Made by a program: the position numbers and the translations under genes
Notes under the pieces: generated by a model
The model's database searches: none
What the model was told of the DNA's origin: nothing
Seen by the model: only the letters and a program-made list of their open reading frames with translations
Assembly (NCBI RefSeq): GCF_036059255.1
Contig: NZ_CP107947.1
Coordinates: 1,860,001-1,924,000 of the forward strand
Direction of reading: 5' to 3'
DNA length: 64,000 nt
Origin: Micromonospora sp. NBC_00389
Lineage (GTDB): Bacteria > Actinomycetota > Actinomycetes > Mycobacteriales > Micromonosporaceae
Shown here: piece after piece, positions 1-8,493 of the stretch
How positions within the stretch are numbered: position 1 is the first letter of the stretch
Layout of the letters: each line of letters opens with the position of its first letter

Positions 1-1
1 G

Positions 2-1363
2 GGTGAGCCGGAGATCCTGTTCAACGCCCAGCAGCACGCCCGCGAGCACCTGACCGTCGAGATGGCGATCTACCTGCTCAACCTCTTCACCGACAGCTAC
101 GGCTCCGACTCCCGGATCACGAACATCGTCAACAGCCGGGAGATCTGGATCGTGCCAACGGTCAACCCGGACGGCAGCGAGTACGACATCGCCACCGGGT
201 CGTACCGGTCGTGGCGCAAGAACCGGCAGCCGAACAGCGGCTCGTCCGCGGTCGGCACTGACCTGAACCGCAACTGGTCCCACCAGTGGGGCTGCTGCGG
301 CGGCTCGTCCGGCAGCACCTCGTCGGAGACCTACCGCGGCCCGTCGGCGTTCTCCGCCCCGGAGACGCAGGCGCTGCGCAACTTCGTCAACAGCCGGGTC
401 GTCGGCGGCGTCCAGCAGATCAAGGCGAACATCGACTTCCACACCTACTCGCAACTGGTGCTCTGGCCCTTCGGCTACACCACCGCCAACAATCCGGCGG
501 GGATGAGCGCGGACCAGTACAACACCTTCGCCACCATCGGCCAGCAGATGGCGGCCACCAACAGCTACACCCCGGAGCAGTCCAGCGACCTCTACATCGC
601 CGACGGCACCAGCATCGACTGGATGTGGGCCACCCACAACATCTGGGCGTACACCTTCGAGATGTACCCGGGCTCGGCGAGTGGCGGCGGCTTTTACCCG
701 CCGGACGAGGTGATCCCCGCGCAGACCACCCGCAACCGGGAGGCCGTGCTGATGCTCAGCGAGTACGCCGACTGCCCGTACCGGGCCATCGGCAAGCAGG
801 CGCAGTACTGCGGCGGCGGTGGCGGCACCACCGTCTGGTCGGACACCTTCGAGACGGCCACCGGCTGGACGATCAACCCGTCCGGCACCGACACCGCCAC
901 GGCCGGGGTGTTCGAGCGGGGCGCCGCCCAGGCGACCACCTCCAGCGGGGCCAAGCAGCTCACCCCGTACGCCGGCGCCAACGACCTGGTCACCGGCCGG
1001 CTCGCGGGATCGGCCGCCGGTGACCACGACGTCGACGGCGGCGTGACCAGCGCCCGGTCCCCGGCGGTGACCCTGCCGTCGTCCGGCACGCTGACCCTGT
1101 CGTTGGCCTGGTACCTGGCGCACGGCTCGAACGCCTCTTCGGCGGACTACCTGCGGGTGAGCGTGGTGCACAACGGCGGCACCACGGCGCTGCTCACCCA
1201 GGCCGGCGCGGCAGCCAACCGCACCGGGAGCTGGGCGGTGGCCAACCTCAACCTCAGCCCGTACGCGGGCCAGTCGGTGCGCATCCTCGTCGAGGCGGCG
1301 GACGCCTCCGGCGCCAGCCTGGTGGAGGCGGCTGTGGACAACGTCACCATCACCGCCTCCTGA
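2..1363 (+). CDS. Secreted M14 zinc carboxypeptidase, 5' end missing
   Basis: Metallocarboxypeptidase (M14, carboxypeptidase A/T type) that would remove C-terminal residues from extracellular peptides. The reading frame is open to the window edge, so the start, signal peptide and any propeptide lie upstream; 453 residues are visible. The zinc site is present: HARE near position 35 supplies the first His and Glu ligands, and the His of DFHTYSQ near 440 is the third. The Glu of TFEMYP near 660 is the expected general base. After a Gly-rich linker around 810-830 there is a beta-rich C-terminal domain of about 175 residues starting [11 protein letters not shown], resembling non-catalytic jelly-roll domains attached to secreted actinobacterial hydrolases. 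A hairpin terminator follows directly. Family assignment is firm; the precise substrate is unknown. Confidence 0.93.
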   Translation, partial: GEPEILFNAQQHAREHLTVEMAIYLLNLFTDSYGSDSRITNIVNSREIWIVPTVNPDGSEYDIATGSYRSWRKNRQPNSGSSAVGTDLNRNWSHQWGCCGGSSGSTSSETYRGPSAFSAPETQALRNFVNSRVVGGVQQIKANIDFHTYSQLVLWPFGYTTANNPAGMSADQYNTFATIGQQMAATNSYTPEQSSDLYIADGTSIDWMWATHNIWAYTFEMYPGSASGGGFYPPDEVIPAQTTRNREAVLMLSEYADCPYRAIGKQAQYCGGGGGTTVWSDTFETATGWTINPSGTDTATAGVFERGAAQATTSSGAKQLTPYAGANDLVTGRLAGSAAGDHDVDGGVTSARSPAVTLPSSGTLTLSLAWYLAHGSNASSADYLRVSVVHNGGTTALLTQAGAAANRTGSWAVANLNLSPYAGQSVRILVEAADASGASLVEAAVDNVTITAS

Positions 1364-1366
1364 TCG

Positions 1367-1402
1367 GGTGGGGCCCCGTCCCGCCCCCGGCGGGGCCCCA
1401 CC
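1367..1402 (+). terminator. Hairpin terminator after the carboxypeptidase gene
   Basis: A perfect 12-bp GC stem (1367-1378 with 1391-1402) with a 12-nt loop starts 4 nt after the stop codon. There is no T-tract, as is usual for actinobacterial terminators. It separates this gene from the riboswitch-controlled transcript downstream. Confidence 0.7.
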
Positions 1403-1542
1403 ACCCGCTCCGACCCCGCGGATCCGGGACATATCGCCGCCGGTCGACCACCCCACCCCGTCATCGGGCGGCCCAGGTGATCGACCGGCGGTGATCGGTC
1501 CTTGATCGATCCGGCACGTCCTGGCGGTGCGCTACCGTCTTA

Positions 1543-1646
1543 GCGACCAGTCCGCAGCGAAGCCGGTGTGAGTCCGGCGCTGTCCCGCAACTGTGATGCC
1601 CCGTCCTGACGGCGGGGACGAGCCAGGTCGCCTGCGGATCGGTCGC
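1543..1646 (+). promoter_or_regulatory. Cobalamin riboswitch
   Basis: Contains the class-defining core: GCCGGTGTGAGTCCGGCGC, then TGTCCCGCAACTGTGA, then a B12-box-like AGCCAGGTCGCCTGC. Closing helices can be drawn: GCGACC (1543-1548) with GGTCGC (1641-1646) and TCCGCAG (1551-1557) with CTGCGGA (1632-1638). An internal hairpin lies at about 1599-1617. The aptamer is compact, about 104 nt. It precedes btuF by about 90 nt, the expected position for B12 feedback on a B12 importer. Recognition is from conserved sequence; pairing was drawn by hand. Confidence 0.92.
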
Positions 1647-1694
1647 GACACGCGCTCTCGAGGAAGGGCGCCTCGTGGGCGGGCGCACGAAAGT

Positions 1695-1733
1695 CCTGTC
1701 GGCGAAGCACCACACTCCTCGACCGACAGGAGG
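1695..1733 (+). promoter_or_regulatory. Ribosome-binding-site hairpin of the riboswitch expression platform
   Basis: CCTGTCGG (1695-1702) is complementary to CCGACAGG (1723-1730), whose 3' end overlaps the AGGAGG ribosome binding site at 1728-1733 just before the btuF ATG at 1738. Formation of this hairpin would hide the ribosome binding site. A competing pairing is visible: TCGAGGA (1658-1664) with TCCTCGA (1716-1722). This suggests translational rather than transcriptional control, which is an inference. Confidence 0.6.
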
Positions 1734-1737
1734 ACCC

Positions 1738-2673
1738 ATGTCCAGACGTACCCCCCGGCTCTTCGCCGCGACCCTCGCGGTCGCCGCACTCGCCCTCGGC
1801 GCCTGCGCCGAGAAGGCCGCCGACCAGCCGGCCGCCGGCGCCAGTTCGGCGACCGTCGCCTACCCGGTGACGGTCGGCTCGCTGACCCTCGACAAGCGCC
1901 CCGAGAAGATCGTCTCGTTGTCGCCCACCGCCACCGAGATGCTCTTCGCGATCGGTGCCGGCCCGCAGGTGAGCGCGGTCGACGACCAGTCCAGCTACCC
2001 GGCCGACGCGCCCAAGAGCGACCTGTCCGGCTTCCAGCCCAACGCCGAGGCGATCGCCGGCAAGAGCCCCGACCTGGTGGTGCTCTCCGATGACCGAAAC
2101 AAGATCGTCGAGCAGCTCGGCAAGCTGAAGATTCCGGTCTACCTGACTCCGGCGGCGACCACGCTGGACGACTCCTACCGGCAGATCACCGAGCTGGGCA
2201 GCCTGACCGGGCACGTCGACCAGGCCGCCGACGTCACCGGCCGGATGAAGGACGACATTGCCAAGCTGCTCAAGGACGTGCCGCAGCGCGCCGAGAAGCT
2301 CACCTACTTCCACGAGCTGGGCCCGGAGCTGTACAGCGCGACCAGCAAGACCTTCATCGGCTCGCTCTACAGCCAGGTCGGGCTGACCAACATCGCCGAC
2401 CCGGCCGACGCCGACGGCAAGAGCGCCGGCTACCCGCAGCTCTCCCAGGAGTTCATCGTCAAGGCCAACCCGGACTTCGTCTTCCTGGCCGACTCCAAGT
2501 GCTGCCAGCAGAACGCCGACTCGGTCAAGGCGCGCAGCGGCTGGGCCGGGCTGACCGCGGTGAAGAACAACCAGGTGGTCGCACTGGACGACGACATCGC
2601 CTCCCGCTGGGGCCCGCGGATCGTGGACCTGCTGCGGGTCATCGTCGACGCGGTCGCCAAGGTGCCCGCGTGA
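1738..2673 (+). CDS. btuF: Cobalamin ABC transporter substrate-binding lipoprotein
   Basis: Extracellular vitamin B12 (or cobinamide) binding protein that delivers ligand to the BtuCD importer. The 311-residue product starts with a basic lipoprotein signal peptide ending in a lipobox (LGAC, Cys at about residue 22), then a class III binding-protein fold with typical elements KIVSLSPTATEM near the N terminus and FIGSLYSQVGLTNIA in the C lobe. The ATG at 1738 was chosen because AGGAGG sits 4 nt upstream and gives the signal peptide; a GTG at 1675 in the same frame would add a non-signal extension inside the riboswitch platform. First gene of btuFCD. The cobalamin riboswitch directly upstream is the best evidence for B12 rather than haem or siderophore as ligand. 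Confidence 0.9.
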   Translation: MSRRTPRLFAATLAVAALALGACAEKAADQPAAGASSATVAYPVTVGSLTLDKRPEKIVSLSPTATEMLFAIGAGPQVSAVDDQSSYPADAPKSDLSGFQPNAEAIAGKSPDLVVLSDDRNKIVEQLGKLKIPVYLTPAATTLDDSYRQITELGSLTGHVDQAADVTGRMKDDIAKLLKDVPQRAEKLTYFHELGPELYSATSKTFIGSLYSQVGLTNIADPADADGKSAGYPQLSQEFIVKANPDFVFLADSKCCQQNADSVKARSGWAGLTAVKNNQVVALDDDIASRWGPRIVDLLRVIVDAVAKVPA

Positions 2674-2686
2674 CCGTCGTCCGTCG

Positions 2687-3856
2687 ATGACCGGGCCGTC
2701 ACCCTCGGGTGCACCGGCAGCATCCACCCAGCCGGCCGGGACGCAGCCTCCGTCCCGGCCCGCCGGGCTGCCGTTCGGAGCCCGACCCGCTGGGCTGCCG
2801 TCTGGAACCCGGCCCGCCGGGCTGCGCAAGCGTTGGCTGGTCGCCGGCGTGTTCGCGGTGCTGGTCGCGCTGATCGCCGGGGTGTCCATCGGCCCGGTCA
2901 GCCTGCCGCCGGGCAGCGTCGCCGCCGAGCTGCTCAACCTGATCCCCGGGGTGCACCTGGACAGCGGGCTGACCGAGCGGGAAATCGCCATCGTCACCGA
3001 GCTGCGGCTGCCCCGGGTGGTGCTGGGTCTGCTCGTCGGCGGCCTCCTCGCCCTGGCCGGCGGCTGCTATCAGGGGGTTTTCCGCAACCCGCTGGCCGAC
3101 CCGTACCTGCTCGGCGTTGCCGCCGGCGCCGGGCTGGCGGTCACCGCGGTGATCGCCCTCGGCGGCGCCGGTCGGCAGGGCTCGATCACCGGGCTGCCGG
3201 TGACCATCCCACTGGCGGCCTTCGCCGGCTCGCTGGTCGCCGTGACGATGACCTACCTGCTCGGTGGTGCCGGCGGGCGGAGCCGCTCACCCGCGATGCT
3301 GATCCTGGCCGGGGTGGCGGTCTCCGCGTTCCTGTCCGCCGGGCAGACGTACCTGCTGCAACGGCACTCCGACAGCATCCAGCAGGTCTACTCCTGGCTG
3401 CTCGGTCGGCTGGCCACCGCGGGCTGGCACGACGTGCTGCTGGTGCTGCCGTACGCCGTGCTGACCACCGTGGTGGTGCTGCTGCACCGCCGCGAGCTGG
3501 ACGTCCTCGCCGTCGGTGACGACGAGGCGAAGAGCCTCGGCCTGCACCCGCAGCGCTCCCGCTACCTGCTGATCGCCGCCGCCTCGCTGGGCACCGCCGC
3601 GGCGGTCTCCGCGACCGGCCTGATCGGCTTCGTCGGCATCATCGTGCCGCACACCGTCCGCCTGCTCGCCGGGGCGAGCTACCGGGTGATCCTGCCGCTG
3701 TCGCTGCTGTTCGGCGCCGCGTTCTTGGCGCTGACCGACGTGGTGGCCCGCACCGCCGCCGCCCCGGCCGAGATCCCGATCGGGGTGGTCACCGCCCTGC
3801 TCGGCGGCCCGTTCTTCGTGCTCGTGCTGCGTACCGCCCGGCGGGTGCTCACGTGA
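2687..3856 (+). CDS. btuC: Cobalamin ABC transporter permease
   Basis: FecCD/BtuC-family permease of 389 residues with about ten membrane segments, forming the translocation pathway of the B12 importer. Family hallmarks include GGLLALAGGCYQGVFRNPLADP near residues 115-135 and GLIGFVGIIVPH near residue 315 (contact region to the ATPase). The N terminus carries an unusual cytoplasmic tail of about 45 residues with three RPAGL units encoded by a 27-bp tandem repeat. The gene begins 13 nt after btuF and ends overlapping btuD by 4 nt (GTGA), indicating translational coupling. The permease assignment is firm; B12 specificity rests on the riboswitch. Confidence 0.93.
   Translation: MTGPSPSGAPAASTQPAGTQPPSRPAGLPFGARPAGLPSGTRPAGLRKRWLVAGVFAVLVALIAGVSIGPVSLPPGSVAAELLNLIPGVHLDSGLTEREIAIVTELRLPRVVLGLLVGGLLALAGGCYQGVFRNPLADPYLLGVAAGAGLAVTAVIALGGAGRQGSITGLPVTIPLAAFAGSLVAVTMTYLLGGAGGRSRSPAMLILAGVAVSAFLSAGQTYLLQRHSDSIQQVYSWLLGRLATAGWHDVLLVLPYAVLTTVVVLLHRRELDVLAVGDDEAKSLGLHPQRSRYLLIAAASLGTAAAVSATGLIGFVGIIVPHTVRLLAGASYRVILPLSLLFGAAFLALTDVVARTAAAPAEIPIGVVTALLGGPFFVLVLRTARRVLT
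2756..2827 (+). repeat. 27-bp in-frame tandem repeat in the btuC N-terminal tail
   Basis: Two full units (2756-2782, 2783-2809) and a two-thirds unit (2810-2827). Each unit begins with codons for RPAGL. The units differ mainly at wobble positions, so the duplication is not very recent or has been selected at protein level. Confidence 0.8.
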
Positions 3857-4788
3857 GCCCCGAGCGCACCGCCGGCTCGCCCGCTGCTGGCCCTGCTGGC
3901 GCGGCCACCACCGGTCCGGCTGGCTTGGCCGGCGCGGCCACCACCGGCCCGGCTGGCTTGGCCGGCGCGGCCGCCACCGGCCCCGCTGGCCCGGCCGGCG
4001 ATGCCGGCGTGCCGGCTGTCGAGGTCCGGGGGCTGCACGTCAGCCTGGACGGCACGCCGATCCTCACCGGCGTCGACCTCACGGTCGCGGCCGGCGAGTG
4101 GGTCACCGTGATCGGCCCGAACGGCGCCGGCAAGTCGACCCTGCTGCGCGCCGTCGGCGGGCTGCTGCCCGCGCCGGGGGCGATCACCCTGTTCGGTACG
4201 GCGAGCGCCGCGCTGCGCCGCCGGGACCGCGCCCGGGTGGTGGCCACGGTGACGCAGTCCCCGGTGGTGCCGCCAGGCATGTCGGTGCTGGACTACGTGC
4301 TGCTGGGGCGCACCCCGTACATCCCGCCGCTGGGCCGGGAGTCGGCCGCCGACGTGGACGCCGTGCACGAGGTGCTCGACCGGCTGGACCTCACCGGCTT
4401 CCACCACCGGGAGTTGGCCACCCTCTCCGGGGGCGAACGCCAGCGGGTCTTCCTCGCCCGGGCACTGGCCCAGGGCGCGACGCTGCTGCTGCTCGACGAG
4501 CCGACCAGCGCGCTGGACATCGGTCACCAGCAGGACGTGCTGGAGCTGGTCGACCAGTTGCGCCGCGAGCACGGCCTGACCGTGCTCGCCACGATGCATG
4601 ACCTCTCCCTGGCCGGCGAGTACGCCGACCGGATGGTGATGCTCGCCGACGGCCGGGTGGTGGCCGCCGGAACCCCCCGCGAGGTACTGACCGAGCACCT
4701 CCTCGCCACCCACTACCGGGCCAGCGTCCGCGTCGTCCCCGGCACCCACGGCCCTCTGGTAGTCCCCGTCCGCCCCCGCACGCCCTGA
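3853..4788 (+). CDS. btuD: Cobalamin ABC transporter ATP-binding protein
   Basis: FepC/BtuD-type ATPase powering the B12 importer. Of 311 residues, 53-311 form the nucleotide-binding domain: Walker A GPNGAGKST at 88-96, signature LSGGERQ, Walker B LLLLDEPTSALD and a switch His in MHDLSLA. The first 50 residues are an Ala/Gly/Pro tail built from three 11-residue units, encoded by a 33-bp DNA repeat and not part of the family fold. The GTG start overlaps the btuC stop by 4 nt; an internal start nearer residue 50 would remove the tail, but no strong ribosome binding site was noticed there. Last gene of the operon. Confidence 0.93.
   Translation: MSPERTAGSPAAGPAGAATTGPAGLAGAATTGPAGLAGAAATGPAGPAGDAGVPAVEVRGLHVSLDGTPILTGVDLTVAAGEWVTVIGPNGAGKSTLLRAVGGLLPAPGAITLFGTASAALRRRDRARVVATVTQSPVVPPGMSVLDYVLLGRTPYIPPLGRESAADVDAVHEVLDRLDLTGFHHRELATLSGGERQRVFLARALAQGATLLLLDEPTSALDIGHQQDVLELVDQLRREHGLTVLATMHDLSLAGEYADRMVMLADGRVVAAGTPREVLTEHLLATHYRASVRVVPGTHGPLVVPVRPRTP
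3898..3996 (+). repeat. 33-bp in-frame tandem repeat (3 copies) in the btuD N terminus
   Basis: Copies at 3898-3930, 3931-3963 and 3964-3996. The first two differ by one base; the third is more diverged. The encoded unit is GAATTGPAGLA, a collagen-like Gly/Ala/Pro sequence. Confidence 0.9.
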
Positions 4789-4821
4789 CCCCTCGCTCCA
4801 ATCCTGGGGGAGGTGGCCAGG

Positions 4822-5586
4822 TCAGGGGCCCAGGTCGATGACGGAGAAGAGGGCGCCCTGGGGGTCGCGCAGGGCGGCGAACCGACCGGCCGGGTTGTCG
4901 CGGGGCGGGACCAGGATCGTCCCGCCCAGCTCGGCGGCGCGGGCCGCGGCGGCGTCCGCGTCGGCCACCGCGAAGTACACCGTCCAGTACGCCGGCAGGT
5001 CGGCCGGGAAATCGTCGGCGAACGGCGGCATCATCCCGGCGACGATCCGCGCCCCGAGCCGCCATCCGGTGTACGTCATCCCGCCGACCGGCTGGTCATC
5101 GGGCTGCCAGCCGAACACCAGCTCGTAGAAGACCTTCGCGCCCTCCGGGTCCGGGGTGACCAGCTCGTTCCAGCTCATCGCGCCGGGCACGTTGAACACC
5201 TCGGCACCGGGCATGGCCTGCGGTTGCCAGACGCTGAAGGTGGCGCCCGCCGGGTCGGCGAAGACCGCCATCCGGCCCCGGTCGAAGACCTCGAACGGCG
5301 GCACGACGACCTGCCCGCCAGCCCGTTCCACCCGCCCGGCGACCAGCTCCGCGTCGTCGGTGGCGAGGTACGTCGACCAGATCGGCACCTGGTCCGGGAT
5401 CGCCGGCGGCCCGGCGCCGGCCACCGGCTGTCCGTCGAGCAGGAAGACGGTGTAGCCACCCGCCTCGGGCTCCGGTGTCACCCGGCCGGTCCAGCCGAAC
5501 AGCTCCGGGTAGAAGCGCCGGGCGTCGGTCAGGTCCGGGGTGGCCAGGTCGGCCCAGCAGGGCGTGCCCGGCGGGACGGTGCTCAC
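4822..5586 (-). CDS. Two-domain VOC (glyoxalase/bleomycin-resistance fold) protein
   Basis: 254-residue protein made of two vicinal-oxygen-chelate domains. The first half opens PGTPCWADLATPDLTDARRFYPELFGW and the second half repeats the pattern as MSWNELVTPDPEGAKVFYELVFGW from about residue 134. This matches the actinobacterial family of the mycobacterial 27-kDa antigen Cfp30B. The family includes metal-dependent lyases, dioxygenases and drug-binding proteins; the substrate cannot be told here. GTG start. Monocistronic, convergent with btuD (33 nt between stops) with no obvious functional link to it. Confidence 0.88.
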   Translation of the reverse strand: MSTVPPGTPCWADLATPDLTDARRFYPELFGWTGRVTPEPEAGGYTVFLLDGQPVAGAGPPAIPDQVPIWSTYLATDDAELVAGRVERAGGQVVVPPFEVFDRGRMAVFADPAGATFSVWQPQAMPGAEVFNVPGAMSWNELVTPDPEGAKVFYELVFGWQPDDQPVGGMTYTGWRLGARIVAGMMPPFADDFPADLPAYWTVYFAVADADAAAARAAELGGTILVPPRDNPAGRFAALRDPQGALFSVIDLGP

Positions 5587-5681
5587 GGTGAAGACCCCTC
5601 TCGGCCCGGGCGGCCACGACGGCCCCCTGCCGGAATCCTGGCACCGTCCCGCTGCGGCCCGGGGCGGAAACGGACGAATCG

Positions 5682-6419
5682 TCAGCTAAACCGGCGACCC
5701 TCGTCCCGTCGGTACGCCCAGCCGGCGAGCGTGGCGAGCAGCACCACCCAGACGCCGAGCATGATCACCGACAGCGGCTGGACCGGGTAGTCACCGACGG
5801 CCGACCAGATCAGCTCGACCGCACCCCGGGTGGGCAGGAACGGCGCGATCGTCTCGATGAACCCGGGTGCCTCGCCTGGTGCGGAGAGCAGGCCGCCGCC
5901 GAACGCGAGCGGCAGGAAGACCACCTGCGCCACCACGATCGCCGCCTTGCTTGGCAGCGAGTAGCCGATGGCGAGCCCCATCAGCGTGAACGGCACCGAG
6001 ATGACGGCCACGGTACCGGCGGCCAGCAGGAACGCCGCCGGCGTGATCCGGGCCGCGGTCAGCGTCGCGCCGATCACCACGACCGGGATCAGCGACAGGT
6101 ACGTCAGCGCCAGGCCGGCCAGCACCCGGCCGGCGAACCGGGGCGCCGGCCCGGCCGGCAGGGTCCGGGTGTACGGATTCCACGGCTGGTCGCGGTCCTC
6201 GGCGACGCCGACGCCGTACTGGAAGATGTTGGCGCTCATCACCGAGAAGGTGACCATCGACGCGGTGGCGAAGGTGGCGCCGACCGGGTCTTCGCCGGCG
6301 AACGGCACCACGAAGAAGATCATGGCGGCGGCCGGGAAGAAGGCGCTGCCGAAGACGGCCACCGGAATCCGGATGATCTCCAGGAGCTGGTAGCGGGCGT
6401 GGACCAGGGCGAGCTGCAC
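5682..6419 (-). CDS. ABC-2 type exporter permease
   Basis: 245-residue integral membrane protein with about six hydrophobic segments (for example MSANIFQYGVGV, LTYLSLIPVVVIGATL, LPLAFGGGLLSAP). The loop region AEDRDQPWNPYTRTLPAGP and the FGGGLLS segment are typical of ABC-2 permeases (DrrB/YadH group). It follows its ATPase gene by 13 nt and is the last gene of a four-gene minus-strand operon (membrane protein, winged-helix regulator, ATPase, permease). It would form a homodimeric pore for export of an unidentified compound. GTG start. Confidence 0.88.
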   Translation of the reverse strand: MQLALVHARYQLLEIIRIPVAVFGSAFFPAAAMIFFVVPFAGEDPVGATFATASMVTFSVMSANIFQYGVGVAEDRDQPWNPYTRTLPAGPAPRFAGRVLAGLALTYLSLIPVVVIGATLTAARITPAAFLLAAGTVAVISVPFTLMGLAIGYSLPSKAAIVVAQVVFLPLAFGGGLLSAPGEAPGFIETIAPFLPTRGAVELIWSAVGDYPVQPLSVIMLGVWVVLLATLAGWAYRRDEGRRFS

Positions 6420-6432
6420 GGTGGACGCCTCC

Positions 6433-7398
6433 TCAGGCGGTGGTGGGTCGGCCGCCAGCGGTGGCGGTGGTGGCGGGCGGTTCCCCGGCAGCGGACTGCT
6501 TCCCGATGGCGGGCTGCTCTCCGGTGGGGACCTGCTCCCCGGCGGTGATGGCGAGGAACGCCTCCTCCAGCGAGGTGGGCCGGACCTCCAGGTCGGCGAA
6601 GGCGGTCCCGGCGGTGACCAGCGCCCGGACCAGCTGGTCGGCGTCGGTGGTGAGCAGGTGCAGCCGACCGTCGATCCGTTCGGTGCGGACCACCCCGGGC
6701 AGCTCGGGCAGCTCGTCGGCGACCAGGCTGACCCGGCGCACGCCGACGATGCCGCGGACCGCGTCCACCGTGTCGTCGGCGAGCACCCGGCCCTGCCCGA
6801 TCACCACCACCCGGCGGGCCAGGGCCTCCACCTCTTCCAGATAGTGGCTGCTCAACAGGACCGTCCCGCCGTCATCGTGGAACGCCCGGATCGCGTCCCA
6901 CAGGGTGTGCCGGGCGGCCACGTCCAGGCCGGTGGTCGGCTCGTCGAGCAGCACCAGCCGGGGCCGGCCCACGAACGCCAGCGCCACCGCCAGCCGCCGG
7001 CGCTGCCCGCCGGAGAGGCCGCCGGTCTGCCGCCGGGCGAGGTCGCCCAGACCGAAGCGGTCGAGCAGTTCACCCCGAGGCACCGGATCCGGGTAGTGCG
7101 CGGAGACGAAGTCGACGACCTCACCGACGCGCAGCGTGCCCGGCAGGCCGGTCTCCTGCGGGGTGACCCCGATCTGTCGCCGGGACGCCGGGTCGCGGGG
7201 GTCACCGCCGAACAGCTCGACCCGCCCCGAGCTGGGACGACGTAGACCGACCAGCAGGTTCATCAGAGTGCTCTTGCCGGCGCCGTTCGGGCCGAGCAGG
7301 CCGACCAGCTCACCGGCCCGGACTTCCAGGTCGACGCGGTCGAGGGCCAGGACATCGCCGTACCGGCGGCTGGCCTGGTCGGCGCGGGCGAGGATCAT
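6433..7398 (-). CDS. ABC exporter ATP-binding protein
   Basis: 321-residue DrrA/CcmA-type ATPase that energises the adjacent ABC-2 permease. Walker A GPNGAGKST lies near residue 36, the Q-loop region near TPQETGLPG, signature LSGGQRRR, Walker B LVLLDEPTTGLD and the switch His in LLSSHYLEE. The last 35 residues are a low-complexity Gly/Ala/Thr tail with GEQ/GKQ units. The ATG overlaps the stop of the upstream regulator (ATGA), so the two are translationally coupled. Substrate unknown. Confidence 0.94.
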   Translation of the reverse strand: MILARADQASRRYGDVLALDRVDLEVRAGELVGLLGPNGAGKSTLMNLLVGLRRPSSGRVELFGGDPRDPASRRQIGVTPQETGLPGTLRVGEVVDFVSAHYPDPVPRGELLDRFGLGDLARRQTGGLSGGQRRRLAVALAFVGRPRLVLLDEPTTGLDVAARHTLWDAIRAFHDDGGTVLLSSHYLEEVEALARRVVVIGQGRVLADDTVDAVRGIVGVRRVSLVADELPELPGVVRTERIDGRLHLLTTDADQLVRALVTAGTAFADLEVRPTSLEEAFLAITAGEQVPTGEQPAIGKQSAAGEPPATTATAGGRPTTA

Positions 7399-7721
7399 GG
7401 CTGCTCCTTCGACGGAGTGGGGTCAAGCTGGGTGGGGTCGAGCAGGGCGCGGATGGCTTCGGTGTACTCCTCGAACGCAAGCCGGCCCCGCCGGCTGAGC
7501 CGGATCAGGGTGGCCGGGGTGCGCCCACGGTGGGTCTTGCTGACCTCGACGTAGCCGGCCTCCTCGAGCTTGCGCAGGTGCACGGAGAGGTTGCCGGCGG
7601 TCATCGCGAGCAGCTCCTGCAATCGGGGGAAGGCGATCCGGTCCCCGTCGCCGAGCGCGGAGAGGGTGGCAACCACCCGCAGCCGGGCCTGCGCGTGGAT
7701 CACCGGATCGAGCTCGGTCAC
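7395..7721 (-). CDS. Winged-helix transcriptional regulator (HTH_34/PadR-like)
   Basis: 108-residue protein that is almost entirely one winged-helix domain: IHAQARLRVVATLSALGDGDRIAFPRLQELLAMTAGNLSVHLRKLEEAGYVEV is the helix-turn-helix, followed by the wing KTHRGRTPATLIRLSRRGR. The GTG start at 7721 overlaps the stop of the upstream membrane-protein gene (GTGA) and its own stop overlaps the ATPase start. The open frame continues upstream to 8363 only because it is antisense to nothing and overlaps the other gene; coupling and domain limits support the short form. Probably the local repressor of this exporter operon, perhaps through the inverted repeat at 8367-8383. Confidence 0.87.
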   Translation of the reverse strand: MTELDPVIHAQARLRVVATLSALGDGDRIAFPRLQELLAMTAGNLSVHLRKLEEAGYVEVSKTHRGRTPATLIRLSRRGRLAFEEYTEAIRALLDPTQLDPTPSKEQP

Positions 7722-8359
7722 GAACGCCGCCGCTGTCGCAGCCGGCTGATCGCGCCGGCGACCAGGATCCCGCCACCGCCGGCCACCGCCAGCACCAGCG
7801 CGTGCCAGCCCGGCCCGGCGAACGTACCGGCCACGTTGATCACGCTGATCCAGACGCCCAGCCGGAACAGGTCCCGGTCCAGCCAGATTGCTCCGCCGGC
7901 CATCTGCAGCGCACCGGTCAGCCCGACGGCGGTCGCCGACCAGAGCAGCGCCGCCTGGTCGTGTGGCAGGTGGTCGACGACCCGGCCGAGCACCGCGAAC
8001 ACGCTCACCGAACCCAGGGCCCAGGCGCAGCCGTACCAGCGCCCGCGCCGGGCGGAGTCGCCGCTGACCTGGCCGTACGCCCGCGCGCTGGCGACCGCCT
8101 GGACCGCCGCGGCGGCCACCAGCAGGCCGAAGAGGGCGGTCACCGGCAGCCAGTCCGGTAGCCGGACCAGCACCCGACCGTCGGGTGCGAAGCGCAGGAA
8201 GAACAGCCCGAAACCGACCAACCAGGCGACACCCCATGGCCAGTAGAGCAGTCGGGCGTCCGGCTCGAGCCGGCGTGCCGTCGCCACCCGTTGCTCCCGG
8301 ATGAGGTGGAGCGCTGCCGCGGCGTCGGGGGGTGGCGGATCGTCGTCGTCGAGGTTCAC
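7718..8359 (-). CDS. Small polytopic membrane protein of an ABC exporter operon
   Basis: 213-residue protein with an acidic N terminus (NLDDDDPPPPDAAAALHLIREQRVATARRL) and about six hydrophobic segments, such as LLYWPWGVAWLVGFGLFFL and LPVTALFGLLVAAAAVQAV. First gene of the operon, coupled by a GTGA overlap to the winged-helix regulator. Genes of this type are often found beside HTH_34 regulators, so it may be a sensor, but no function is known to me. GTG at 8359 was chosen as the start of the acidic segment; an upstream in-frame start at 8560 would run through the likely promoter. Confidence 0.75.
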   Translation of the reverse strand: MNLDDDDPPPPDAAAALHLIREQRVATARRLEPDARLLYWPWGVAWLVGFGLFFLRFAPDGRVLVRLPDWLPVTALFGLLVAAAAVQAVASARAYGQVSGDSARRGRWYGCAWALGSVSVFAVLGRVVDHLPHDQAALLWSATAVGLTGALQMAGGAIWLDRDLFRLGVWISVINVAGTFAGPGWHALVLAVAGGGGILVAGAISRLRQRRRS

Positions 8360-8366
8360 GCAAACT

Positions 8367-8383
8367 ACTTTAAACCACAAAGT
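8367..8383 (-). promoter_or_regulatory. Candidate operator ACTTT-N7-AAAGT of the exporter operon
   Basis: Perfect 5-bp inverted repeat with 7-bp spacer (ACTTTAAACCACAAAGT on the plus strand), 8 nt upstream of the first gene of the minus-strand operon and overlapping a TTGACT -35-like hexamer (8386-8381). AT-rich within very GC-rich surroundings. Placement suggests autorepression by the operon's winged-helix protein; this is inferred from position only. Confidence 0.5.
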
Positions 8384-8493
8384 CAATCCCACAAGACCTG
8401 GACGCCTCCGCCCGGGATGTCGGTAGCAGCACAGAGTGCCTATGGTGGGGGCTGCGGCGGCTGACTCGTCGCACAGGACACAGGGGAGGGTCC

